Shown piece by piece: positions 1-5,573 of a stretch of 64,000 bases of DNA. The DNA comes from Thermoplasmata archaeon (lineage in GTDB: Archaea; Thermoplasmatota; Thermoplasmata; Lutacidiplasmatales; UBA184): NCBI GenBank assembly GCA_028864975.1, contig JAGWLG010000009.1, positions 1-64,000 of the forward strand, in the 5' to 3' direction. Under the pieces are notes generated by a model, which was not told where the DNA came from, made no database searches, and saw only the letters and a program-made list of their open reading frames with translations. Within the stretch, counting starts at the first letter, position 1. The number at the start of each line of letters is the position of its first letter. Position numbers and translations under genes: made by a program.

Positions 1-2
1 GG

Positions 3-137
3 GAGGTGTACGGGTCCCTCGCTCACCTCGGAGAACGGTTCGGCCGGGTGGCCCCGGAGACCCTGGAGGATGCGAAAACTCTCCTCAGCCGTTCGGTGGC
101 TCCACCGTCAGGGCGCAAGGCTTGCGGTCAACAATAG
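3..137 (+). CDS. Hypothetical protein, C-terminal fragment
   Basis: An open frame enters from the left edge and stops at TAG 135-137, giving about 44 residues (EVYGSLAHLGERFGRV near its visible start). The composition is protein-like, with acidic and aliphatic residues in helical spacing, but I do not recognise a family from the fragment. Its end overlaps the end of the leftward RelE-like remnant by ten bases, a tail-to-tail arrangement. The 5' part lies outside the window, so neither the function nor the reality of the gene can be settled here. Confidence 0.4.
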   Translation, partial: EVYGSLAHLGERFGRVAPETLEDAKTLLSRSVAPPSGRKACGQQ

Positions 138-307
138 GTCCAGAGGCCCTCCCCTCCCTCCAAGGCGTGGGCGTTCCAGCGACCCGGGAGGGTCAGCCGC
201 GGAGCATGAACCATCTCCAAGATCATGTGGTCGAACGCCTCCTTCGCCTCTGACGGCAAGCCCCGGACGGAAACGATCGCCTCCGGGCTCACTGTAACCT
301 GAACCAT
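128..307 (-). pseudogene. Truncated RelE/ParE-like toxin
   Basis: The leftward frame starts with ATG at 307-305, directly after the stop of the antitoxin-like gene (308-310), and ends at TGA 128-130 after 59 residues. The order of features matches a RelE-fold toxin: an N-terminal VQVTVSPEA strand, a LPSEAKEAFDH helix, then PGRWNAHALEGGEGLW, where RelE proteins have the conserved L-x-G-x-x-G-L-W turn. It stops just where the catalytic C-terminal strands (the RVGDYR-type segment) should follow. Archaeal RelE toxins are usually 85-90 residues, so I read this as a truncated, probably inactive toxin. A short but complete protein is the alternative. Confidence 0.5.
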
Positions 308-526
308 TCAGTCCCGCCGAAGTCCCAGGCGAGGCCTCGCTTCGAGGTAGGGGACCGCAGGACGCCTCAGTTCCTCCTCGGCCCAGGCTAAGAATTGCGC
401 TGGGGGTATGGCGTCCATGAACTCCTTGAGCACCTCCGCGTAGGTCTTCCCCCCGACCTTGTAGACCTTCAGTCGGCTGAGAACCGAACTGGGGACCGTG
501 ATCGTCGTCGCCGTGCCGGAATGCAT
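308..526 (-). CDS. VapB/DUF7557-type antitoxin
   Basis: This is a 72-residue protein starting at ATG 526. The segment TTITVPSSVLSRLKVYKVGG followed by KTYAEVLKEFMD matches the small archaeal antitoxins of the DUF7557/VapB type: a ribbon strand, then two helices with the K-T-Y-x-E-x-L signature. Such proteins bind DNA and neutralise a partner toxin. The next gene leftward begins two bases after its stop and resembles RelE, so this is a conventional antitoxin-toxin pair in which the toxin is truncated. A longer upstream frame exists but runs through a tRNA-derived repeat, so the start at 526 is preferred. Confidence 0.6.
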   Translation of the reverse strand: MHSGTATTITVPSSVLSRLKVYKVGGKTYAEVLKEFMDAIPPAQFLAWAEEELRRPAVPYLEARPRLGLRRD

Positions 527-597
527 CGGGATGACATTGTCGCAATTGCAGATAGCTATTGCCGGGGACGCCCCTGACACTCCACTCTCTCCCCTTG

Positions 598-666
598 GAT
601 CGAACCGCCCCGCGATTCGAATACTCGATGGGCCGGCGCGGATTCGACCGCTTGTGGTGGTGGGGA
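598..666 (-). repeat. tRNA-Val-derived tag, copy 1
   Basis: On the minus strand this contains the T-loop-to-3'-end portion of the tRNA-Val gene found intact at 5471-5543 (CGAATCCGCGCCGGCCCA, one mismatch in the acceptor). CCCCACCACCACAAGCG precedes it, exactly as in copies 3 and 5. Beyond the tRNA end it carries two more TTCGA motifs. It lacks a 5' tRNA half and cannot make a tRNA. It separates the left-edge toxin-antitoxin remnant from toxin-antitoxin module A. Confidence 0.75.
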
Positions 667-681
667 CTGCGAGTCTAGCCT

Positions 682-1032
682 TCAGCGGCGCTTCCGCCCC
701 GGGAACCACTTGTCATACGTAGCGTGGTCCACGATCCGTAAGATGACCACGACTTTTCGTCCGTCAAACCGAACGATAGTGTAGAGGAGACGCCAGAAGC
801 CTGGAAGGTCTTCCACGAAGAGGTTCTCTAGGCCGTAGGCAAGACGGAACGCGGCAGGAACGAATTTCCCCCGGACCACCTCCCCGTGCACGGCATCCCG
901 AAGGAGGATCGGCTTCAGGTCCCGCAAACGCCGAAGGACCGAAGCGGCCTCCGGCCGGGGGTCCTCGAGCAATCGGTCGAAGTCCTTGGCCGCGTCCTCG
1001 TTCAGGCGGACCTCGTCCGCGGGGACACCCAT
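682..1032 (-). CDS. RelE/ParE-family toxin, module A
   Basis: This is a 116-residue basic protein whose C-terminal half (FWRLLYTIVRF, then VVVILRIVDHATYDKWFPGR) has the paired strands and terminal basic tail of RelE/ParE-fold ribonuclease or gyrase toxins. The start at 1032 is fixed by a TGATG overlap with the preceding HTH gene. It is 85% identical (99 of 116 residues by direct comparison) to the protein at 4673-5023. Order and overlap with a small HTH protein make a toxin-antitoxin module the natural reading. The target (ribosome or gyrase) cannot be told from sequence. The end lies about 15 bases from tRNA tag copy 1. Confidence 0.7.
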   Translation of the reverse strand: MGVPADEVRLNEDAAKDFDRLLEDPRPEAASVLRRLRDLKPILLRDAVHGEVVRGKFVPAAFRLAYGLENLFVEDLPGFWRLLYTIVRFDGRKVVVILRIVDHATYDKWFPGRKRR

Positions 1033-1331
1033 CAGAGCGGCCGCCCAGCGCGGATCGACCGCACGAGGCCCTCGGATGCGTGGGGAACCCACAGAATCCC
1101 CTTGCTTCCTTCCACGATGCACCCTTCGTCTGCCAGGAACCCTAGCACAGCGTTGAGGGTCGGCCGGTTCGTGCTGTGCCCCCACTGGGCAAGTGTCTCG
1201 AGGAGAATGTTGCGGCTCACCGGCTCACCAGCCAGCCGTAGCGCCCCTCGAACGTACTCGATGAGCTCGAGGGTGGGGTTCGCTCCCTTGCGCGCGTGCT
1301 CGAGGCGGGGAGGGTGGGTGGCGATGGCCAT
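1032..1331 (-). CDS. Small HTH protein, probable antitoxin, module A
   Basis: This 99-residue protein starts at ATG 1331 and is 95% identical (94 of 99) to the protein at 5023-5322. The central part (VRGALRLAGEPVSRNILLET to NRPTLNAVLGFLADEG) reads as a winged-helix fold, with a wing ending GSKGILWVP. It overlaps the RelE-like gene by one base (TGATG), so the two are probably translated together. A TATA-like element at 1353-1361 lies about 26 bases upstream of the ATG, consistent with a leaderless transcript and with autoregulation as in other toxin-antitoxin operons. An antitoxin role is inferred from position, not from a recognised family. Confidence 0.6.
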   Translation of the reverse strand: MAIATHPPRLEHARKGANPTLELIEYVRGALRLAGEPVSRNILLETLAQWGHSTNRPTLNAVLGFLADEGCIVEGSKGILWVPHASEGLVRSIRAGRPL

Positions 1332-1352
1332 CAGTGTATGCATACGTGGAGT

Positions 1353-1361
1353 CCATATGAA
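1353..1361 (-). promoter_or_regulatory. TATA-like element of toxin-antitoxin module A
   Basis: On the minus strand TTCATATGG is centred about 26 bases before the ATG at 1331, the archaeal TATA distance for a leaderless message. The bases between it and the start (TGTATGCATACG-like, partly palindromic) closely resemble the equivalent stretch in module B, so promoter and operator were duplicated with the genes. Confidence 0.5.
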
Positions 1362-1504
1362 CATACAGTCCCCATCAGGTTTTCCTTCCGCACGGGCCTC
1401 ACGGCGACGCTCATCCTCCGCTGCGACCGTCCCCTCTTGCAAACCGCGACTGGCGATCCGGCTCCTGGCTCATCGAGGTCAAAGACCTCGGTTTGGCACA
1501 AAGG

Positions 1505-1550
1505 GACTGGAACCGCGATGGCGGTTCGAATCCACATGGGCCGGGGCGGA
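1505..1550 (-). repeat. tRNA-Val-derived tag, copy 2 (degenerate)
   Basis: The tRNA acceptor end (CCGCCCCGGCCCA on the minus strand) is kept, but the T-arm portion beyond it has been replaced. Past the tRNA end the flank keeps GGATTCGAACCGC, a short spacer and GCGGTTCCAGTCC, matching the layout in copies 5 and 6. It separates toxin-antitoxin module A from the HAD hydrolase gene. From 1332 to 1654 no gene is visible: only the module A promoter and this tag. Confidence 0.6.
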
Positions 1551-1654
1551 CCCACCAGCAAACGGGTTTGAGTCCCCTCAATTCGCCACGATACGACTCT
1601 TGGGGACCCCGCGTAGGACACGAATAGATGTACCAGCGACCTCTACTCGGAGCG

Positions 1655-2377
1655 ATGAACACGACCCTTGCCACGCAAGCCGTGGTGTTCGACCTCTTTC
1701 ACACCTTGGTCACGCCCGAGGCGGTCCACGCCAACGCATACCTGCGAACTTCCCGCATGGCTGCCGCTCTGCGCCTCGACGCTGCCGATTTCGAACGCTG
1801 GTGGGTGGATTCAAAGGACGAACGAAACCGAGCTCGGAGCCCGACAGTCGCCGATCGCATTGCTCAATATTGCACCAGAATAGGTCGCCCGAGGACCGTG
1901 GGAGATGTCGAAGCCGCGCTCTTCGCAGCGGACCGATACCACGACGTTGCCATTCAGTTCCCCCCCTCGGAAGTACTGGGGGCATTGGCCCAACTCCGGA
2001 AGAGAAAGCTCCAAGTTGGGATTCTGAGCAACGCGGATGAACACGAGGTCCGTGCGTGGCCGGACTCCCCGATCGCTCGTCTTGTGGACGCTGCTTCGAT
2101 CTCGGTCGACTCCGGGCTCGTGAAGCCCGAGCCAGCGGCTTATCGAGGGATCCTAGCTGCCCTTGGAGGCGTATCACCCTCTGCTACGATGTACGTCGGG
2201 GACGGCGAGAGCGGCGAACTCGTAGCCGCCAAGCAGCTGGGTTTTCAACCGGTGGTCTTCATGAGAGGATTCGTGACGGGGAACGGGTTTCAGACACCAG
2301 CCAATATCCAGCAACTCTCGACCCAGGCGGACCACACGATAGACCGCATCGATGAGACACTGCAGTATCTGCGGTAG
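1655..2377 (+). CDS. HAD-superfamily hydrolase (subfamily IA-like)
   Basis: This 240-residue cytosolic protein has all four HAD motifs: FDLFHTL near the N-terminus (nucleophile Asp; the usual second Asp is replaced, as in phosphonatase and haloacid-dehalogenase-like members), SNAD (motif II), KPEPAAY (motif III Lys) and GDGESGE (motif IV). The cap between motifs I and II is helical, typical of class I. A phosphatase or dehalogenase reaction is likely; the substrate is unknown. ATG 1655 places the nucleophile about 13 residues in, as expected; an in-frame ATG at 1628 is possible. It is the only gene between tag copies 2 and 3. Confidence 0.8.
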   Translation: MNTTLATQAVVFDLFHTLVTPEAVHANAYLRTSRMAAALRLDAADFERWWVDSKDERNRARSPTVADRIAQYCTRIGRPRTVGDVEAALFAADRYHDVAIQFPPSEVLGALAQLRKRKLQVGILSNADEHEVRAWPDSPIARLVDAASISVDSGLVKPEPAAYRGILAALGGVSPSATMYVGDGESGELVAAKQLGFQPVVFMRGFVTGNGFQTPANIQQLSTQADHTIDRIDETLQYLR

Positions 2378-2387
2378 GGGCCCACGG

Positions 2388-2443
2388 GATCCCACAATTC
2401 GAAGTGGGCCGGGGCGGATTCGAACGCTTGTGGTGGTGGGGAC
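2388..2443 (-). repeat. tRNA-Val-derived tag, copy 3
   Basis: The minus strand carries CCCCACCACCACAAGCG joined to TTCGAATCCGCCCCGGCCCA, a perfect copy of the tRNA-Val T-loop and acceptor end. The flank beyond the tRNA end is shorter than in copies 1 and 5 (CTTCGAATTG only). It lies 11 bases after the HAD gene and precedes the SDR gene. Confidence 0.75.
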
Positions 2444-2564
2444 CATTGAACGCGGTTCTTTCCACGGTGGAGGTTCACTCGGCCAGGGGTCCTCGTCCCG
2501 CTCTCCCGCCCATGGGCGGGCGAAAGGGCATAGCCCAACAGAGGAATAGAGGGTCTCGTGAGCT

Positions 2565-3548
2565 ATGGCCAGCACCAAGTCTCGAAGGAGTACTTCCTCG
2601 AAGCCGATCTCCAAACCCCCCGAGGAAGGCTGGGCTCTCGCCAGGACCCGACCTCTAAGGGGGCAGGTGGCCGTGGTCGCGGGAGGCACGCGGGGGGCTG
2701 GTCGCGCAATTGCCGTCTCGCTCGGCCTTGCTGGGGCAACGGTCTACGTAACGGGGAGGAGCGTTCGAGGTCACCCCGCGACGCCCGGGCGCCCCGAAAC
2801 CATCGACCAGACCGCAGAGATGATCCGGGCGCTAGGTGGCCGTGCCGTCGCGGTGCGCGTCGACCATACCGAGGAGAGCGAAGTGCGTCGATTCTTCGAA
2901 CAGGTCCGGCGAGAGCAACGGGGGAAACTGGACGTCCTCGTCAACGACATCTGGGGCGGAGAACCGCTGATCGAGTGGGGCAAGGCACCTTGGGAGATGA
3001 CCTGGCGAATGGGTCGCACGCTCATTGAGCGCGCGGTGTTCACGCACATTCTGACGAGCCGCTATGCCGTTCCCCTCATGGTGGCCCGCAAGTCTGGGAC
3101 GATCTTCGAGGTTACCGACGGGGCGCATTTGCAATATCGTGGCAGCTACTTCTACGATTTTGTCAAGTCCTCAGTGATTCGGATGGCCCTCGCGTACCAT
3201 GAGGAATTTGAGGAGGCGGGGCTGCGGAGAATGAGCACGATAGCGGTAACCCCAGGATACCTCCGTTCGGAGTACATGCTCGATCAATTCGGGGTCAGAG
3301 AGGAGAATTGGCGAGACGGAATTCCGCAAGCAGGCCCGGGGTATCGCCACTCCGAGACTCCGTACTACTTGGCGCGGGGCGTGGTGGCGCTTGCCGCGGA
3401 CCCTATGCGAAGAAGGTATTCCGGAAAGGTCGTCGGGAGCTGGACGCTCGGGCACAGGTACGGGTTCACCGATAGGGATGGGACCCAGCCGGACTGGGGG
3501 GCGTACTTCTATCCCAAGTACATGAAAGGCGTCGAGCCCACCTCCTGA
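2565..3548 (+). CDS. SDR-family oxidoreductase (DHRS1-like)
   Basis: This is a 327-residue NAD(P)-dependent short-chain dehydrogenase. The nucleotide-binding GGTRGAGRAIA motif lies around residue 40 after a basic, probably disordered N-terminus. The usual NAG signature is degraded to NDIWGG, and the active-site pair is YDFVK around residue 197. The long C-terminal part and the xxVNDxWGG form resemble the DHRS1-like branch rather than FabG. The substrate is not predictable. It stands alone between tag copies 3 and 4. The ATG at 2565 has no strong Shine-Dalgarno; a later start near the Rossmann strand cannot be excluded. Confidence 0.8.
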   Translation: MASTKSRRSTSSKPISKPPEEGWALARTRPLRGQVAVVAGGTRGAGRAIAVSLGLAGATVYVTGRSVRGHPATPGRPETIDQTAEMIRALGGRAVAVRVDHTEESEVRRFFEQVRREQRGKLDVLVNDIWGGEPLIEWGKAPWEMTWRMGRTLIERAVFTHILTSRYAVPLMVARKSGTIFEVTDGAHLQYRGSYFYDFVKSSVIRMALAYHEEFEEAGLRRMSTIAVTPGYLRSEYMLDQFGVREENWRDGIPQAGPGYRHSETPYYLARGVVALAADPMRRRYSGKVVGSWTLGHRYGFTDRDGTQPDWGAYFYPKYMKGVEPTS

Positions 3549-3615
3549 AGGACCCACGCCCAGCATGCTCTCGGGCAGCGGCGGGTGTTCGATTCTCGTG
3601 TTACCGCTCGAGGGC

Positions 3616-3682
3616 GACCGCCACGACCGAGAATTCAAATGGGCCGGGGTGGGTTCACAACGTCCGGCGGTTCGAATGCCGC
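3616..3682 (-). repeat. tRNA-Val-derived tag, copy 4 (degenerate)
   Basis: The minus strand keeps CCCCGGCCCA from the tRNA-Val end, preceded by a diverged T-arm. A separate GCATTCGAACCGCCGG motif lies about 25 bases further, so the element is rearranged compared with copies 1, 3 and 5. It separates the SDR gene from the winged-helix/DinB pair. Confidence 0.5.
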
Positions 3683-3746
3683 ATGGGTACATGGTGCCGC
3701 CTGCTACGCACAAAGTGTATCTTCAGTCCCTGCTGATCGCTGCGCG

Positions 3747-3965
3747 ATGAAGTACGAAGAGTTCCGCGACGCGATCACGATCCATCTTCGCTTGCACCGG
3801 CGGGGCGCCACGTGGGCAGACCTCAAGGAGGGTCTGGGCCTTCCCCAACGGACGGCCTGCCCTACGTGGGTCCGCCGGATGGAGGAGGAGGTCGGCCTCC
3901 GCCGGGAGCACGGACCCGATGGCATGATCTGGCAGATCCGTGCGAAGAAGGGGGGTCGCAGGTGA
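3747..3965 (+). CDS. Small winged-helix-like protein
   Basis: This is a 72-residue protein from ATG 3747. RRGATWADLKEGLGLPQRT followed by TWVRRMEEEVGL and a short wing (GMIWQIRAKK) resembles the HTH-plus-wing layout of small archaeal DNA-binding proteins. It overlaps the DinB gene by four bases (GTGA), so the two are almost certainly co-translated. It may regulate its own operon or act together with the DinB protein. No closer family is recognised. Confidence 0.55.
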   Translation: MKYEEFRDAITIHLRLHRRGATWADLKEGLGLPQRTACPTWVRRMEEEVGLRREHGPDGMIWQIRAKKGGRR

Positions 3966-4474
3966 CCGAACTCGAGGCCATCCGGACTTTCTTTCGGTTC
4001 AACTCCCGCGTTCGCCAAAATTACTTGGACACGATCCTAAAGCTTCCCTCAGACGAGCGCCTGAAGGACCGTGGCGCCTCCTTCCCCTCCCTCCAGGAGG
4101 TGTTTTGCCACGTGCTCGATGGCATCCGCTGGTGGGTAGAGTACGTTCCGCAGGATCGTGCGGCGGACGCGAATCAGCTCCCCGCTCGCGAACTCTCGCC
4201 GGAGCAACTCCGCGCAGAGACGGAGAAGGCCGACCGAATGGCGTTGGACTACGTCACCCATCTGACCGAGGCGGACATGACGAAGGACATGGTCTGTCAC
4301 TTTCCCGGTGATGACGGCCCACAGGAAGCACGCTTCCCGATCAAGGATGTCCTCTGGCATTTGGTCGAGGAGGAACTCCAGCACCGGGGCGAGCTCAATG
4401 CCCTCCTCTGGCAGATAGACGTGGAACCCCCCATCGCGAAAGTGGAGGATTGGAACGCATCGAAGGAGAAGTGA
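3962..4474 (+). CDS. DinB/YfiT-family putative metalloenzyme
   Basis: This 170-residue protein begins with GTG 3962, inside the stop of the preceding gene. It reads as a four-helix bundle with the metal-binding histidines of DinB-type proteins: one in EVFCHVLDGIRWW (about residue 48) and two in HLVEEELQHRGELNALL (about residues 139-147). Families with this fold act as mycothiol- or bacillithiol-dependent transferases or are stress-induced proteins of unknown activity. The thiol cofactor cannot be inferred. Together with the winged-helix gene it fills the unit between tag copies 4 and 5. Confidence 0.75.
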   Translation: MTELEAIRTFFRFNSRVRQNYLDTILKLPSDERLKDRGASFPSLQEVFCHVLDGIRWWVEYVPQDRAADANQLPARELSPEQLRAETEKADRMALDYVTHLTEADMTKDMVCHFPGDDGPQEARFPIKDVLWHLVEEELQHRGELNALLWQIDVEPPIAKVEDWNASKEK

Positions 4475-4528
4475 ACGCCAACGGAGGATGCTTTCTAGGA
4501 GTCCTCCTGGTCTCGTCGTCTCGAGATG

Positions 4529-4599
4529 GACTCGAACCGTCCTACGGTTCGAATCCTCCATGGGCCGGGGCGGATTCGGACGCTTGTGGTGGTGGGGAC
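4529..4599 (-). repeat. tRNA-Val-derived tag, copy 5
   Basis: This is the best-preserved tag outside the tRNA itself. On the minus strand it reads CCCCACCACCACAAGCG, CGAATCCGCCCCGGCCCA, then TGGAGGATTCGAACCGTAGG and ACGGTTCGAGTCC. The flank after CCCA is the same as that after the intact tRNA up to GGATTCGAA. It ends the DinB unit and begins toxin-antitoxin module B. Confidence 0.8.
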
Positions 4600-4672
4600 A
4601 GCCAACCCCTGCCATCCGGTACCGGCATGGCACTCCCAGGCGGGAACGCGGGGCTTGAAGGGCGCGAGGAGG

Positions 4673-5023
4673 TCAGTGACGCTTTCGTCCCGGGAACCAC
4701 TTATCGTAGGTGGCATGGTCCACGATCCGAAGGATAAGCACGACCTTTCGTCCGTCGAATCGAACGATGGTATAGAGGAGGCGCCAGTAGCTTGGAAGGT
4801 CCTCCACGAAGAGGTTCTCCAGGTCGTAGGAAAGGCGGAGCGAGGAGGGGATGAATTTCCCACGTACGACCTCCCCGTGCAATGCATCTCGAAGGAGGAT
4901 CGGTTTCAGGTCCCGCACTCGCCGAAGGACCGATGCGGCCTCCGGCCGCGTATCTTCGACCAAGCGGTCGAAATCCCTAGTCCCATCCTCGTTCAGGCGG
5001 ACCTCGTCCGCAGGAACCCCCAT
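4673..5023 (-). CDS. RelE/ParE-family toxin, module B
   Basis: This 116-residue homologue of the module A toxin is 85% identical, with the same TGATG coupling to its HTH partner and the same FDGRKVV and VDHATYDKWFPGRKR segments. The 17 differences are spread along the protein, and most are conservative (V/L/I, A/S, K/R). Both copies therefore look selected rather than decayed. About 70 bases, compared with 15 in module A, separate its stop from the neighbouring tRNA tag. Confidence 0.7.
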   Translation of the reverse strand: MGVPADEVRLNEDGTRDFDRLVEDTRPEAASVLRRVRDLKPILLRDALHGEVVRGKFIPSSLRLSYDLENLFVEDLPSYWRLLYTIVRFDGRKVVLILRIVDHATYDKWFPGRKRH

Positions 5024-5322
5024 CAGAGCGACCGCCCCGCACGGATTGACCGCGCGAGGCCTTCCGAAGCCTGGGGGACCCACAGGATTCCCTTGCTCCC
5101 TTCGACGATGCACCCCTCGTCCGCCAGGAAACCCAGTACTGCGTTGAGGGTCGGCCGGTTCGTGCTGTGACCCCAATGGGCGAGTGTTTCGAGGAGAATG
5201 TTCCGGCTCACGGGCTCACCGGCCAGCCGCAGTGCTCCCCGAACGTACTCGATCATCTCGAGGGTGGGATTCGCACCCTTCCGGGCGTGCTCGAGGCGGG
5301 GAGGGTGGGTCGCAATGGCCAT
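5023..5322 (-). CDS. Small HTH protein, probable antitoxin, module B
   Basis: This is a 99-residue winged-helix-like protein differing from its module A counterpart at only five positions (L23M, Q49H, H84Q, V89A, P98S). The near identity suggests that each antitoxin could act on both promoters or both toxins. It starts at ATG 5322, 25-30 bases downstream of a good TATA box, so the transcript is probably leaderless. Confidence 0.6.
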   Translation of the reverse strand: MAIATHPPRLEHARKGANPTLEMIEYVRGALRLAGEPVSRNILLETLAHWGHSTNRPTLNAVLGFLADEGCIVEGSKGILWVPQASEGLARSIRAGRSL

Positions 5323-5346
5323 CAGTGTATGTATGCGTAGAGCCCC

Positions 5347-5353
5347 TATAAAC
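5347..5353 (-). promoter_or_regulatory. TATA box of toxin-antitoxin module B
   Basis: GTTTATA on the minus strand is centred 28 bases before the ATG at 5322, placing transcription start at or next to the ATG. The spacer (CTCTACGCATACATACACTG) is the counterpart of the module A promoter. Confidence 0.6.
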
Positions 5354-5439
5354 GTATACCCCCATGGAGGTCGTCTTCCCTAAGGGACCCTAGGCTCCCT
5401 GCACCTCGCGGGAGTTGCCCCTCTCGGTGGGTGTGACGG

Positions 5440-5470
5440 GACTCGACCCCCCCCGGTTTCGAATCCTCCA
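5440..5470 (-). repeat. Flank of the intact tRNA shared with the tags (copy 6)
   Basis: Immediately after the tRNA 3' end the minus strand reads TGGAGGATTCGAA followed by a C/G-run-disrupted GGTCGAGTCC. This is the flank also found in copy 5 and, in part, in copies 1 and 2. The repeated unit is therefore the tRNA end plus about 30 bases of flank, not the tRNA end alone. Confidence 0.65.
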
Positions 5471-5543
5471 TGGGCCGGGGCGGATTCGAACCGCCGATCT
5501 GCGCGTTGTAAGCGCGCCGTCATCACCCCTAGACCACCGGCCC
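5471..5543 (-). tRNA. tRNA-Val (anticodon UAC)
   Basis: A complete 73-base cloverleaf can be folded. The acceptor GGGCCGG pairs with CCGGCCC with discriminator A. The D-arm is GTC...GAC. The anticodon stem GCGCG/CGCGC encloses loop CTTACAA with anticodon TAC, which reads GTA valine codons. There is a five-base variable loop, and the T-arm is GGCGG-TTCGAAT-CCGCC. No intron and no encoded CCA are seen. It is the only intact tRNA in the window and appears to be the parent of the five partial copies to its left. Confidence 0.95.
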
Positions 5544-5573
5544 GGATACCCGCGGAGGGTCGGTCCGAGTACA

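Noticed and set aside
598-4599. Additional functional tRNA genes at the five tags
   Set aside because: Only the T-arm/acceptor 3' part is present; no 5' acceptor strand, D-arm or anticodon arm can be folded at any of them.
598-5543. CRISPR array
   Set aside because: The repeats are 0.9-1.2 kb apart, degenerate and tRNA-derived; there are no short regular spacers and no cas genes.
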